A stretch of DNA of 64,000 nt from Paracoccaceae bacterium. Its GTDB lineage: Bacteria; Pseudomonadota; Alphaproteobacteria; Rhodobacterales; Rhodobacteraceae. The position numbers and the translations under genes were made by a program. The notes beneath the pieces were generated by a model. It saw nothing but the letters and a program-made list of their open reading frames with translations. It did not search any database and was not told the DNA's origin. The stretch lies in NCBI GenBank assembly GCA_024639125.1, contig JAHEJA010000030.1, forward strand, positions 1-64,000, in the 5' to 3' direction. The first letter of the stretch is position 1, and every line of letters starts with the position of its first letter. Positions 34,072 to 42,784 of this stretch are shown piece after piece.

Positions 34072-35871
34072 TTAATTGTCCATCTTAAGGGCTGAAATAA
34101 AGGCTTCTTGTGGGATGTCCACTTTGCCGAATTGCCGCATTTTCTTTTTACCGGCTTTTTGTTTATCCAATAGCTTGCGTTTACGCGACGCATCACCGCC
34201 ATAACATTTTGCAGTAACGTCCTTGCGCAAAGCCGCCAGTGTTTCACGGGCGATGACCTTGCCGCCAATTGCGGCTTGGATTGGGATTTTGAACATGTGA
34301 CGCGGGATCAAATCCTTAAGCTTTTCACACATTGCACGCCCGCGCATTTCTGCGCGATCCCGATGCACCATCGTTGACAAGGCATCCACAGGTTCGTCAT
34401 TAACCAAGATAGACATCTTGACCAAGCTATCCTCACGGTAGCCCATCATTTGATAATCAAAGGACGCATAACCTTTGGTGACTGATTTTAGGCGGTCATA
34501 AAAATCAAAGACAACTTCGTTCAATGGAAGGTCATAGACAGCCATTGCGCGGCTGCCTGCATAGGTTAGATCCATTTGCATACCGCGACGATCCTGGCAA
34601 AGTTTTAGCACATCGCCCAAGTAATCATCAGGCACCATGATTGTTGCCTTGATACGCGGTTCTTCTAGGTGGTCAACTTTGGACAAATCGGGCATATCCG
34701 CAGGATTATGCAACTCGATCATTTCGCCAGACCGCATGTAGATATGATAAATAACCGACGGTGCAGTTGTGATCAGCTCGATGTTGTATTCACGCTCGAT
34801 GCGGTCCCGAATAACTTCGAGGTGAAGCAATCCCAAGAAACCACAACGGAACCCGAACCCAAGAGCGGCTGATGTTTCCATTTCAAAACTAAAAGACGCA
34901 TCATTCAGCGCAAGCTTTTCAATCGCATCCCGCAAGTCTTCGAATTCGGCGCTATCCACTGGGAACAGGCCACAGAAAACAACTGGCTGGCTGGGTTTGA
35001 AACCAGGAAGCGCAATTGTGCTGCCTTTTTTCTCGTGCGTTATCGTGTCGCCAACGCGGGTATCGCGTACTTGTTTGATCGACGCAGTAATGAACCCGAT
35101 TTCACCTGGGCCAAGTTCATCGACTTTTTCCATTTGTGGACGGAACACACCAATACGTTCGACTTGGTGGACCGTGCCATTTGACATCATTTTGATCCGG
35201 TCGTTCTTTTTCAAGACACCGTGCATAATGCGTACAAGGACAACAACGCCTAGATAACTATCGTACCAGCTGTCCACCAACATCGCCTGCAAAGCGGCGT
35301 CACGGTCACCTTTGGGCGCAGGGAGCCGGTGAACAATCGCTTCGAGCGTTTCTTTTATACCGATGCCTGATTTTGCACTAACACGAAGCGCATTAGAGGC
35401 ATCAATGCCAATGACATCTTCGATCTGTTCAGCTACGCGTTCGCAATCGGTGGCTGGCAAGTCAATTTTATTTAAAACCGGAACAATTTCGTGATCCGCT
35501 TCGATAGCTTGATAGACGTTCGCCAAGGTCTGGGCTTCAACGCCTTGCGTGCTGTCCACCACCAAAAGAGACCCCTCAACCGCGCGCATTGACCGGCTCA
35601 CTTCGTAAGCAAAGTCAACGTGACCGGGGGTGTCAATCAGGTTCAAAACATAGGTGTTACCATCGTCAGCTTTGTAATCAATCCGAACAGTGTTGGCTTT
35701 GATCGTAATACCACGTTCACGTTCAATATCCATGCTGTCCAACAATTGTGCCTTCATATCGCGGTCGGCAACTGTATTGGTCGATTGAATAAGCCGATCG
35801 GCCAAGGTGGATTTACCGTGGTCAATATGGGCTACGATGGAAAAATTCCGGATTTTATCAAGCTCTATCAT
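34072..35871 (-). CDS. lepA: Elongation factor 4 (LepA)
   Basis: A 599-residue translational GTPase that back-translocates or remodels stalled ribosomes. [20 protein letters not shown] opens the G domain (AHIDHGKS is the P-loop), [17 protein letters not shown] is G3 and NKIDLP is G4. The unique LepA C-terminal part ends near [19 protein letters not shown]. The ATG at 35871 is used; a TTG at 35907 would add 12 residues absent from relatives. A hairpin terminator follows the stop. Confidence 0.96.
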   Translation of the reverse strand: MIELDKIRNFSIVAHIDHGKSTLADRLIQSTNTVADRDMKAQLLDSMDIERERGITIKANTVRIDYKADDGNTYVLNLIDTPGHVDFAYEVSRSMRAVEGSLLVVDSTQGVEAQTLANVYQAIEADHEIVPVLNKIDLPATDCERVAEQIEDVIGIDASNALRVSAKSGIGIKETLEAIVHRLPAPKGDRDAALQAMLVDSWYDSYLGVVVLVRIMHGVLKKNDRIKMMSNGTVHQVERIGVFRPQMEKVDELGPGEIGFITASIKQVRDTRVGDTITHEKKGSTIALPGFKPSQPVVFCGLFPVDSAEFEDLRDAIEKLALNDASFSFEMETSAALGFGFRCGFLGLLHLEVIRDRIEREYNIELITTAPSVIYHIYMRSGEMIELHNPADMPDLSKVDHLEEPRIKATIMVPDDYLGDVLKLCQDRRGMQMDLTYAGSRAMAVYDLPLNEVVFDFYDRLKSVTKGYASFDYQMMGYREDSLVKMSILVNDEPVDALSTMVHRDRAEMRGRAMCEKLKDLIPRHMFKIPIQAAIGGKVIARETLAALRKDVTAKCYGGDASRKRKLLDKQKAGKKKMRQFGKVDIPQEAFISALKMDN

Positions 35872-36099
35872 AGAACTGCATATGAGTGGATTTTCCAATT
35901 TGGTCAAGGTGGGAAACGCGTGTAGGCTATGACATTTTCAACGGTTTTGCTGCATTATTTACCGAGCGCGATATGCAAATGCCAATTTTGGGCTAACTTC
36001 TGCTTGTCAGCGCAGAGCTGTGTTTATTTTGATGAATCTGTGTTAGGGTGATGCTCTGATAGAAGGTAAAAATTACCCATCGTTACACGAGGCGCAGTT

Positions 36100-36405
36100 A
36101 TGAAGAAATTCATTATATATTCTACAATTTTGGCGGCTTTTTCGATGCCGCATTTCGCATCGGCTGATATCGTCAAAAGGGCATGTTTGTCGTCCTCTGC
36201 GAAAACCAAATCGGTACGGCTCTGTGGCTGTCTTCAGGTGGCGGCAGATGCCACCTTGAATGGTGCCGAGCAACGCAAAACCGCAGAATTGATTTCAGAT
36301 CCAGATTTGTCCCAAGATGTCAAAGCCTCTGACTCAAGACGCAATGAACGATTTTGGAAACGTTACACAACATTTAGCCAAGTGGCGCAAAAATATTGCT
36401 CTTAA
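36100..36405 (+). CDS. Small exported Cys-containing protein
   Basis: A 101-residue protein with a signal peptide (MKKFIIYSTILAAFSMPHFASA, cleaved about residue 22). The mature part has four Cys: RACLSS, LCGCLQVAADATL and the terminal YCS. A related Rhodobacteraceae group is sometimes labelled arginine transporter, but nothing here resembles a transporter. FWKRYTTFSQVAQKYC is its conserved end. Function unknown. Its stop overlaps the stop of the convergent hydrolase. Confidence 0.75.
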   Translation: MKKFIIYSTILAAFSMPHFASADIVKRACLSSSAKTKSVRLCGCLQVAADATLNGAEQRKTAELISDPDLSQDVKASDSRRNERFWKRYTTFSQVAQKYCS

Positions 36406-37163
36406 GCCTGTGCTAAATAGGCGCGCACTGTTGCTTCGAATTCCCGGGGTTTTTCCGCATGAAGCCAATGGCCGGCGCCGGGGATCTTGGCAAACCGCGC
36501 GTTTGGGAATTTCGCTTTGATAAGAGGGCGATGCTCTGTTTGAACATAATGGCTATTGGCACCGGACAAAAATAATACATCCCCAGCAAAGGGGCCGCTG
36601 ATCTCTGGGAATCCCAGAATTTTATCCATGTCTTGGCGCAAGACATCCAAATTCAATTTCCATCGTTTGCCTTTGATATCTAGGGACTGTGTGAAAAAAC
36701 TTCGCAAGGTCGGATCGTCGATAAATGCCCCGAGCGCGTCCATAGCTTGGCTGCGCTTTTCTATTTTGCTTAGATCCAACGCTTGCATTGCTTGGATGTA
36801 TTGGCTTTGGTCGTGCCCATAGGTCACTGGTGCAATATCTGCGACAATCATACGGTTCACTAATTCAGGATGTCTCAAGGCTAAAACCATAGCTGCCTTG
36901 CCACCCATGGAATGCCCCAAGACATCGACGGGGGCGCCGTGGGCTTGAATTACATCTGCTAAATCGTGCGCCATGTCTTCATAACCATGCGTTGCAAACC
37001 AAGGACTATCGCCATGATTACGCTGATCAACCGCAATGATTGGGCGCTCATCTGATAATCTTTTGCAAATCACACCCCAATTGCGCGCAGACCCATAAAG
37101 TCCATGAACAACCAACAATGCACGCTGTTCACGCGGGCACTCGTGATAAAGTCTATTCAGCAT
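36402..37163 (-). CDS. YbfF-like alpha/beta hydrolase (esterase)
   Basis: A 253-residue serine esterase. LLVVHGLYGSARNWGVI is the oxyanion loop, DQRNHGDSPW is the diagnostic YbfF block, DVLGHSMGGKAAM gives the Ser nucleophile, and GAGHWLHAEKP gives the late His. Related to E. coli YbfF and mammalian ABHD11, with short acyl esters as likely substrates. It is divergent from the SRAP gene across 53 bases. Confidence 0.88.
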   Translation of the reverse strand: MLNRLYHECPREQRALLVVHGLYGSARNWGVICKRLSDERPIIAVDQRNHGDSPWFATHGYEDMAHDLADVIQAHGAPVDVLGHSMGGKAAMVLALRHPELVNRMIVADIAPVTYGHDQSQYIQAMQALDLSKIEKRSQAMDALGAFIDDPTLRSFFTQSLDIKGKRWKLNLDVLRQDMDKILGFPEISGPFAGDVLFLSGANSHYVQTEHRPLIKAKFPNARFAKIPGAGHWLHAEKPREFEATVRAYLAQA

Positions 37164-37216
37164 CGAGACGCTCCTTTTCGTTGGTATTCCAATTAGGCCA
37201 AAGCTATTGTGACCCC

Positions 37217-37876
37217 ATGTGTGGACGATTTGTAATCACCTTACCCAATGATGCAATGGCGCAGCTCTTTCAAGCCGCGCCCGCAAATGATTTACCACAA
37301 GTCCCGAATTACAACGTCTGTCCCACCAATCCGGTGCATGTTGTTACGTCATTAGACTGCAATCGACGCCTGGTTCCGATGCGCTGGGGCTTTATTCCGA
37401 CGTGGTACCAACATCCTACGGATGGACCGCTGTTGATCAATGCCCGTGCGGAAACAATTGCGACAAAACCCGCGTTTGCCTCCGCATGCAGACAAAGCCG
37501 CTGTATTATTCCAATGTCGGGGTTTTATGAATGGACCAAAGACAAAGACGGCAACCGCCTGCCTTGGTATATTTATAATTCAAACGCGGATCCACTTGCG
37601 CTGGCAGGCATTTTTCAAACTTGGGTCCAAGGCGATCAGACAATACATAGCTGCGCCATTGTAACAACATTAGCCAATCAAACGCTTGCAACGCTGCATA
37701 GCAGGATGCCAGTGATACTGCCGCCTGAAAGTTGGGCAAAGTGGCTAGGAGAAAAAGGCAAAGGCGCGGCGCTATTGATGACAGCGGCGCCAGAAAAGGA
37801 TCAGACATTTCATCGCGTCGATAGGCTGGTCAATTCAAATCGCGCATCTGGTCCATCGCTTATTGATAAAATTTAA
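37217..37876 (+). CDS. SOS-response-associated peptidase (SRAP, YedK/HMCES family)
   Basis: A 219-residue protein that forms a thiazolidine crosslink with abasic sites in single-stranded DNA and so shields them. The N-terminal MCGRF supplies the catalytic Cys2 once the Met is removed, which fixes the start at 37217 even though the frame is open further up. NARAETIATKPAF contains conserved Asn and Glu, GFYEW is the family block, and LHSRMPVIL holds the late His. Confidence 0.93.
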   Translation: MCGRFVITLPNDAMAQLFQAAPANDLPQVPNYNVCPTNPVHVVTSLDCNRRLVPMRWGFIPTWYQHPTDGPLLINARAETIATKPAFASACRQSRCIIPMSGFYEWTKDKDGNRLPWYIYNSNADPLALAGIFQTWVQGDQTIHSCAIVTTLANQTLATLHSRMPVILPPESWAKWLGEKGKGAALLMTAAPEKDQTFHRVDRLVNSNRASGPSLIDKI

Positions 37877-37938
37877 ATAAACTCGCGACTTGGCGCTTGA
37901 CGCTTGCGGTCCCTTGTCTTATCACCCGTCCTCACTGA

Positions 37939-38012
37939 GCGGGTATGGTGAAATGGTATCATAAGAGCCTTCCAAGCTTAAGGCGCGGGTTCGATTCCCG
38001 CTACCCGCTCCA
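37939..38012 (+). tRNA. tRNA-Gly (anticodon TCC)
   Basis: GCGGGTA (37939-37945) pairs with TACCCGC (38002-38008), with discriminator T and CCA to 38012. The anticodon loop CTTCCAA and the T-arm CGGGTTCGATTCCCG are standard. The DUF2793 gene lies about 115 bases away, with a dispersed hairpin element between them. Confidence 0.96.
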
Positions 38013-38057
38013 TCAGTACCCTCTTCGACAACACACTTTGCTCACTCACCTAGTATT

Positions 38058-38120
38058 TCTTCTTTTTAGAAATATCCTCGGGGGAACTGTGCGTATGCAC
38101 AGTGGGGGCCGAGGCCCCCA
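38058..38120 (-). repeat. Dispersed hairpin element, copy 4 (two stems)
   Basis: Read on the minus strand: a TGGGGGCC-TC-GGCCCCCA stem, an ACTGTGC-GTAT-like-GCACAGT stem, then CCCCCGAGGATATTT and CTAAAAAGAAG. It follows the stop of the DUF2793 gene and may act as its transcript end. It is the only copy with GAGGATATTT instead of GAGTATTT. Confidence 0.7.
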
Positions 38121-38127
38121 GCAACGG

Positions 38128-39195
38128 TTATGCAACTTTATAGCCCCAAAATACGGTTTCATGTGCCATCAAATAGCCAATTGCATTTCGATAGTTTGCT
38201 TGCGCCTCAACTGTATCGCCTTTGGACAATGACACCAAAGTCGAAATGTCTAAGCCGGTTTTTGTCGTAAGATGACCTGATGAAACTTCGCGTGTTGTTC
38301 CCTGTATCACATCGCTCGAATTTCGCGTTAGTCGGCATTGTAACCGCGCTGAATTTGAATTGGCTTTTTCGTATATTGCATGAATGCCCAAAACATAAGT
38401 GCCGCTTTCCGGAGCAACAAAGACATTATTGACCGGATCAAAACACAGTTGGTCGTTATATTCGGCATCATTAAACCCAATTTTCTGCCAATTCTGTTCG
38501 TTAATTTCCTGACGATAATTTACACAGGCGCGAAATCGGGGTGTTTGTGGGTGGCTGACACGGCCTGTTTCATTGTCCACGCTTAGCGCCTCTACAAAAT
38601 TCACGCCATCACGCGATGTTTTTAGTGTGGTATATTCACTTCCAAAACTGCCAAAAAGCGCATGAGTTTCGTAATTCGTTTGAAATGCGATACCCGCGTC
38701 ATTGTTTGGGGCAAGCTTGTTCATGACTTGCATGATGCCACCGTTACCGCCGTCGGCTTCAGGAAGCGCTGTCCAAAGGGCGCTATCGGTCTGAGCTGCA
38801 AAACGCTGTGTTTCGTCGGTCGAGGTGCCGATGCCAAGTTGATCAATGGATGTTGACGTTGTCGGGATCCACGTTGCACCATCAAATAGTACAATTTGCT
38901 TTTCATCGTGCAGATAACATTGCCATCCTGTTAAAGGATGCAAAAAACGCCAAGCGGTGTCTTGGTAGATTGCAAATGCCTGTGTCGCACTTTGCCAAGG
39001 TCCGGTTGGATTTGGTCCGACGATATACCTATCCCCTTCGTTTGGGTCCAAGGGGGGCGTGTTCAATTGACGACTGAATGCGCTCATTTGAACCAAATAG
39101 TCCAAAGCATTGATTGCTTCGTTATGCGTTAGGTGCTTTTGCGCCTGCGAGGGTTGAATAAAAGGAAGTTTTAAAAGAAGAGACTGTTCTGACAT
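38128..39195 (-). CDS. DUF2793 protein with a C-terminal beta-sandwich, spike-like
   Basis: A 355-residue protein. The first 100 residues are a DUF2793 domain (LPFIQPSQAQKHLTHNEAINALDYL, GDRYIVGPNPTGPW, WRFLHPLTGWQCYL), found on phage and gene-transfer-agent tail or head fibres. The last 130 residues (ACVNYRQEINEQNWQKIGFN, APESGTYVLGIHAIYEK, VSLSKGDTVEAQANY) look like a C1q/TNF-type trimeric head. No other phage gene is visible, so it may be a host-encoded gene-transfer-agent head spike or a solitary surface adhesin. It ends at a dispersed hairpin beside tRNA-Gly. Confidence 0.75.
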   Translation of the reverse strand: MSEQSLLLKLPFIQPSQAQKHLTHNEAINALDYLVQMSAFSRQLNTPPLDPNEGDRYIVGPNPTGPWQSATQAFAIYQDTAWRFLHPLTGWQCYLHDEKQIVLFDGATWIPTTSTSIDQLGIGTSTDETQRFAAQTDSALWTALPEADGGNGGIMQVMNKLAPNNDAGIAFQTNYETHALFGSFGSEYTTLKTSRDGVNFVEALSVDNETGRVSHPQTPRFRACVNYRQEINEQNWQKIGFNDAEYNDQLCFDPVNNVFVAPESGTYVLGIHAIYEKANSNSARLQCRLTRNSSDVIQGTTREVSSGHLTTKTGLDISTLVSLSKGDTVEAQANYRNAIGYLMAHETVFWGYKVA

Positions 39196-39274
39196 GGGCC
39201 ACCCGAAGCAAAGTTAAGATTGCTTCGGATGCTGCGTTTCTTAGGTGAACTGTCGGTAAATGCAACGCTCGGTT

Positions 39275-40603
39275 CTATTCCGTCTCGGTCACGAACCCTG
39301 TGCGGCCAATGCAAGTGTAGGCTTGAAATCCGGCTTTTTTAGCATCTTTTGGGCTGTAAATATTGCGCAGGTCCGCCATGGTTGCCGTATTCATTTTGTT
39401 TGCTAACTTCTTTAGGTTCAAGGCTCTGAATTCATTCCATTCCGTCAACAAGACAACAATATCGGCGTTTTGCGCAGCCTTATAGGGGTCTTCGATCCAA
39501 TTCACACTCGGCAATAACGCTTCGCCTTCGTGTCTTCCTTGCGGATCGCAAACCCTGACTTTTGCGCCAGCGCCAATCAGGGCAGGGATGATCGTAAGGC
39601 TTGGTGCATCGCGCATATCATCTGTGTTTGGCTTGAACGTAACGCCCAAGACTGCCACGGTTTTTCCATTCACTTTTCCATCACATAGATCAAAGATTTT
39701 ATCGATCATGCGCCGTTTCATTTCATCGTTTACTTTGATGACAGTTTCGGTGATTTGCATCGGCATGGCATGCTCTTGTCCGATGCGGGCCAAGGCTTGG
39801 GTGTCTTTTGGGAAACAGCTGCCGCCATACCCCGGTCCAGCATGAAGAAATTTGTTCCCAATGCGGTTATCCATTCCCATGCCCTTGGAAACTTGTTTGA
39901 TGTCTGCGCCGACGCGTTCGCACAGGGCGGCAATTTCATTAATAAACGTGATTTTCGTCGCCAAAAACGCATTTGCTGCGTATTTGATCATTTCAGCGCT
40001 TTCCAAATCCGTCACAACAATCGGAAAATCACGAAGAAAGAGCGGGCGATATATATCCGCCATGACGTCTGCTGCCCGATCGGACTGAACCCCGACGACG
40101 ACGCGATCTGGTTTCATGAAATCTTCGATTGCGGCACCTTCACGTAGAAATTCAGGATTGGAGGCAACGTCGAAATTCAAATTTGGATTTGCTTTTCGGA
40201 TGGTTTGTTTCACTTGGCGGTTCGTTCCAACCGGAACCGTGGATTTGGTGACAACGACCAAGTAATCCTTGGCGAGGGATGCAATTTCTTCTGCTGCTGC
40301 CATGACATAGCTAAGATCCGCATGCCCATCACCGCGGCGCGTTGGGGTGCCAACAGCGATAAAGACGGCTTCAGCGCCGTCCAATGCAGACGCCAGATCC
40401 AAGGTGAATGATAATCGTCCTGCGTCAACGTTTTTTGCCATCAAGACGTCAAGGCCAGGTTCATAAATTGGAACTTTGCCAGCGTTTAGATTTTCAATTT
40501 TGGTGGCGTCTTTATCCACGCATACAACATCATGGCCAAAATCAGAAAAGCAGACCCCAGAGACCAGTCCAACATAACCAGTTCCGATCATTGCAATTTT
40601 CAT
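39275..40603 (-). CDS. ugd: UDP-glucose 6-dehydrogenase
   Basis: A 442-residue NAD-dependent enzyme making UDP-glucuronate for polysaccharides. MKIAMIGTGYVGLVSGVCFS is the Rossmann start, AVGTPTRRGDGHAD and TKSTVPVGTN bind substrate, GPGYGGSCFPKDTQAL carries the catalytic Cys, and GVTFKPNTDDMRDAPSL opens the C-terminal domain. The ATG at 40601-40603 is the family start; the open frame to 40675 adds 24 unrelated residues. It neighbours RTX and glycan-active genes, consistent with exopolysaccharide production. Confidence 0.96.
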   Translation of the reverse strand: MKIAMIGTGYVGLVSGVCFSDFGHDVVCVDKDATKIENLNAGKVPIYEPGLDVLMAKNVDAGRLSFTLDLASALDGAEAVFIAVGTPTRRGDGHADLSYVMAAAEEIASLAKDYLVVVTKSTVPVGTNRQVKQTIRKANPNLNFDVASNPEFLREGAAIEDFMKPDRVVVGVQSDRAADVMADIYRPLFLRDFPIVVTDLESAEMIKYAANAFLATKITFINEIAALCERVGADIKQVSKGMGMDNRIGNKFLHAGPGYGGSCFPKDTQALARIGQEHAMPMQITETVIKVNDEMKRRMIDKIFDLCDGKVNGKTVAVLGVTFKPNTDDMRDAPSLTIIPALIGAGAKVRVCDPQGRHEGEALLPSVNWIEDPYKAAQNADIVVLLTEWNEFRALNLKKLANKMNTATMADLRNIYSPKDAKKAGFQAYTCIGRTGFVTETE

Positions 40604-40726
40604 ACTATCTACCCTCGTTAAATACTGTGTCCGTACATCGTAATATACGACTGTATCGTCAATCCATTTTCTCACATATCCCGAAATTGCGGCTGAATGT
40701 GGTTCTGGAATGCTTTAAATTTTAAG

Positions 40727-40760
40727 ATTTGGTCAAAATCTCGCCCTATTTGGTTAAAAT
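40727..40760 (+). promoter_or_regulatory. Two-copy direct repeat upstream of the first RTX gene
   Basis: ATTTGGTCAAAAT (40727-40739) and ATTTGGTTAAAAT (40748-40760) differ at one base and lie 21 bases apart, about two DNA turns, 59 bases before the RTX start. They would suit a tandem regulator site. Confidence 0.35.
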
Positions 40761-40818
40761 TCTATCAAGGTCACTGTCGCAAACTTGCCGTGGGATTAGT
40801 GGGAAGTTGGTGTGACTT

Positions 40819-42768
40819 ATGCGGTGGATGAGCGATGTCTCTAAATTTGATTTGGGGTTTGATAACCAAGATTTGGGGTTTGTGTGGGGCCAAAATCAAC
40901 AGAGTTTGTATATTTACAGCCCTTTGGATCAGGAATTTACCTCTTTAGATTTACTGACTGGAACCCATTCGCAGGCATTAGACTATCAAGAGATTGCACA
41001 GCAGTTTGATCCCTCAAATGGGGTACTTATGCCCCCAAGTAGTTCAGCTGAGCCGCATAGACTTTTGCTGCATCATGCATTCGGGACGGTGCATTTTTCA
41101 CAAAATGAACAGAAATTGCATATCCAACTTTCGGGGTCTGAAAAACGACTTGCTTTAGATGTGACATCTGACATTCATGCGGTGACGTTCCTTGATAATA
41201 CCCTCATCATCGCGGATGGTGACACGCTGCAATTTGTGACGCTGCAGTCGAATGGGCGCTTAAAGGCGGCGGGGCGCCTTGGTCCTTATGATGGTTTGCC
41301 AACGTCGGATATTAGCGATCTGGAGCTGGTTCACAAAAATGGCAAGACGTTGTTATTACTAGCCTCTTCGGTCGGGAATTCGATTACTGTCTTGGATATA
41401 ACACACCCAGAGGCAATCACCCTTGTCGATCATTTGCTCGACGATCGTCAAACACGATTAGCAGGCATCTGCGCCCTTGATGCCATTACTGTGGATGGGC
41501 AAGTTTATGTTTTTGCCGCGGGCAAAGAGGCGGGTTTATCGATCTTTCAAATTTCAGAACATGGAACATTGGTTTTGATTGAAACGATCGTGGCGGATTT
41601 GACTTGGCGGTTGGATGCGCTGATGAATTTTCAGGTCACCTTGGATGACACAGATATTGTTTTTGCGACACGGTCAAAATTGGATGCGGACATCACAATC
41701 GCCCGATTTGATAAGGCGCTTTTGACGTCCCATAAAGTCGTCCAAGGCACAGGACCGGACCCAATCCTAGCACAAAACAGACATGAAATTTTTTTGGCCC
41801 CCTCTGCTGGGCAAATGCGGATTGAACAATTTGATATAGATCAGGATCGACTTGATCTGTCATCGTGGTCAATGTTTTATTCCTTGGATCAAGCGGATGT
41901 TCATATAGAAAACAATGGCTTGTATATTTCATTCCGTGATGCGAGCGTTCAGGTGACATTGAATGAATTTGATGATCAACTTTTTGACAGGCTGCATATA
42001 AACATCCAAAGTCATTATGCGGTTTCGCTTGCCCCTATAGACATCACCGATGTTGGTCCTGATCCAGATCCGTTGGGCGAAAACGTGATTTTAAGTGCCG
42101 CTGATGGCCAAAGTATTACAACCGATCCTTCAACGATGTCGGTTTCGACCACATTTCAAGCCCAGTCACATGTGACCCATTGGGAAGTATTAAATAGCGA
42201 GCTGGCGTTTCCTGATACGTATAGCCCTGTACCGATTGCACCCAGTATAGCGCAAGCGGGGGCGAACCAAGGGCAGTCACAGCCAAAATTAGATATCCCT
42301 TTAGCATTGGTGCTAAGCGATCGGGCGGATCAATATCATTGCAAAGAAAGCGATTTGCGTGTGCATGGGGCCGCTGGTGACGACTATATCCTAGGATCAA
42401 ATTCATCAGATTGGTTGTTTGGTGGCCTTGGGGATGATCAGCTTGTCGGAGGTGCCGGAGACGATGTTTTAGTTGGGGGACTAGGTAATGACATCCTGAC
42501 AGGGGGGGCGGGCGCGGATACTTTTGTTTTTGATCCGACTGTTCAAGAAACGTCCCATGATAGGATTACGGATTTCGATACCCAGGTCGACAGCTTGTAT
42601 TTTGCCATGTCGCGCACGAATGCAGATCGGGCCGATCCAATTGCGGTTTCGCAAATTGGCGATAGTCTTTGGATTGATGCCTTTGGCATGGGGCTTGAGC
42701 TTGCGGATTTATCGATTGCCGAATTCGATAAAATTCAGATTACATATCAAAGCGATATGTTGTTCTAA
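40819..42768 (+). CDS. RTX calcium-binding secreted protein
   Basis: A 649-residue protein without a classical signal peptide. About 450 N-terminal residues of beta-rich sequence (repeated LVLIETIVADLTWRLDALMN-like strands, possibly a propeller) precede RTX nonapeptides at about 517-567: GLGDDQLVGGAGDDVLVGG, LGNDILTGGAGADTFVF. The C-terminal ISQIGDSLWIDAFGMGLELA-like end fits a type I secretion signal region. No dedicated HlyB/HlyD pair is in the window. It is convergent with the second RTX gene, 16 bases between stops. Target unknown. Confidence 0.82.
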   Translation: MRWMSDVSKFDLGFDNQDLGFVWGQNQQSLYIYSPLDQEFTSLDLLTGTHSQALDYQEIAQQFDPSNGVLMPPSSSAEPHRLLLHHAFGTVHFSQNEQKLHIQLSGSEKRLALDVTSDIHAVTFLDNTLIIADGDTLQFVTLQSNGRLKAAGRLGPYDGLPTSDISDLELVHKNGKTLLLLASSVGNSITVLDITHPEAITLVDHLLDDRQTRLAGICALDAITVDGQVYVFAAGKEAGLSIFQISEHGTLVLIETIVADLTWRLDALMNFQVTLDDTDIVFATRSKLDADITIARFDKALLTSHKVVQGTGPDPILAQNRHEIFLAPSAGQMRIEQFDIDQDRLDLSSWSMFYSLDQADVHIENNGLYISFRDASVQVTLNEFDDQLFDRLHINIQSHYAVSLAPIDITDVGPDPDPLGENVILSAADGQSITTDPSTMSVSTTFQAQSHVTHWEVLNSELAFPDTYSPVPIAPSIAQAGANQGQSQPKLDIPLALVLSDRADQYHCKESDLRVHGAAGDDYILGSNSSDWLFGGLGDDQLVGGAGDDVLVGGLGNDILTGGAGADTFVFDPTVQETSHDRITDFDTQVDSLYFAMSRTNADRADPIAVSQIGDSLWIDAFGMGLELADLSIAEFDKIQITYQSDMLF

Positions 42769-42784
42769 TACGTCATCCAAAGCC

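Noticed and set aside
38013-39195. Prophage at tRNA-Gly
   Set aside because: No integrase, terminase, capsid or lysis gene is near and no direct repeat of the tRNA end was seen; a lone spike-like gene is not enough.
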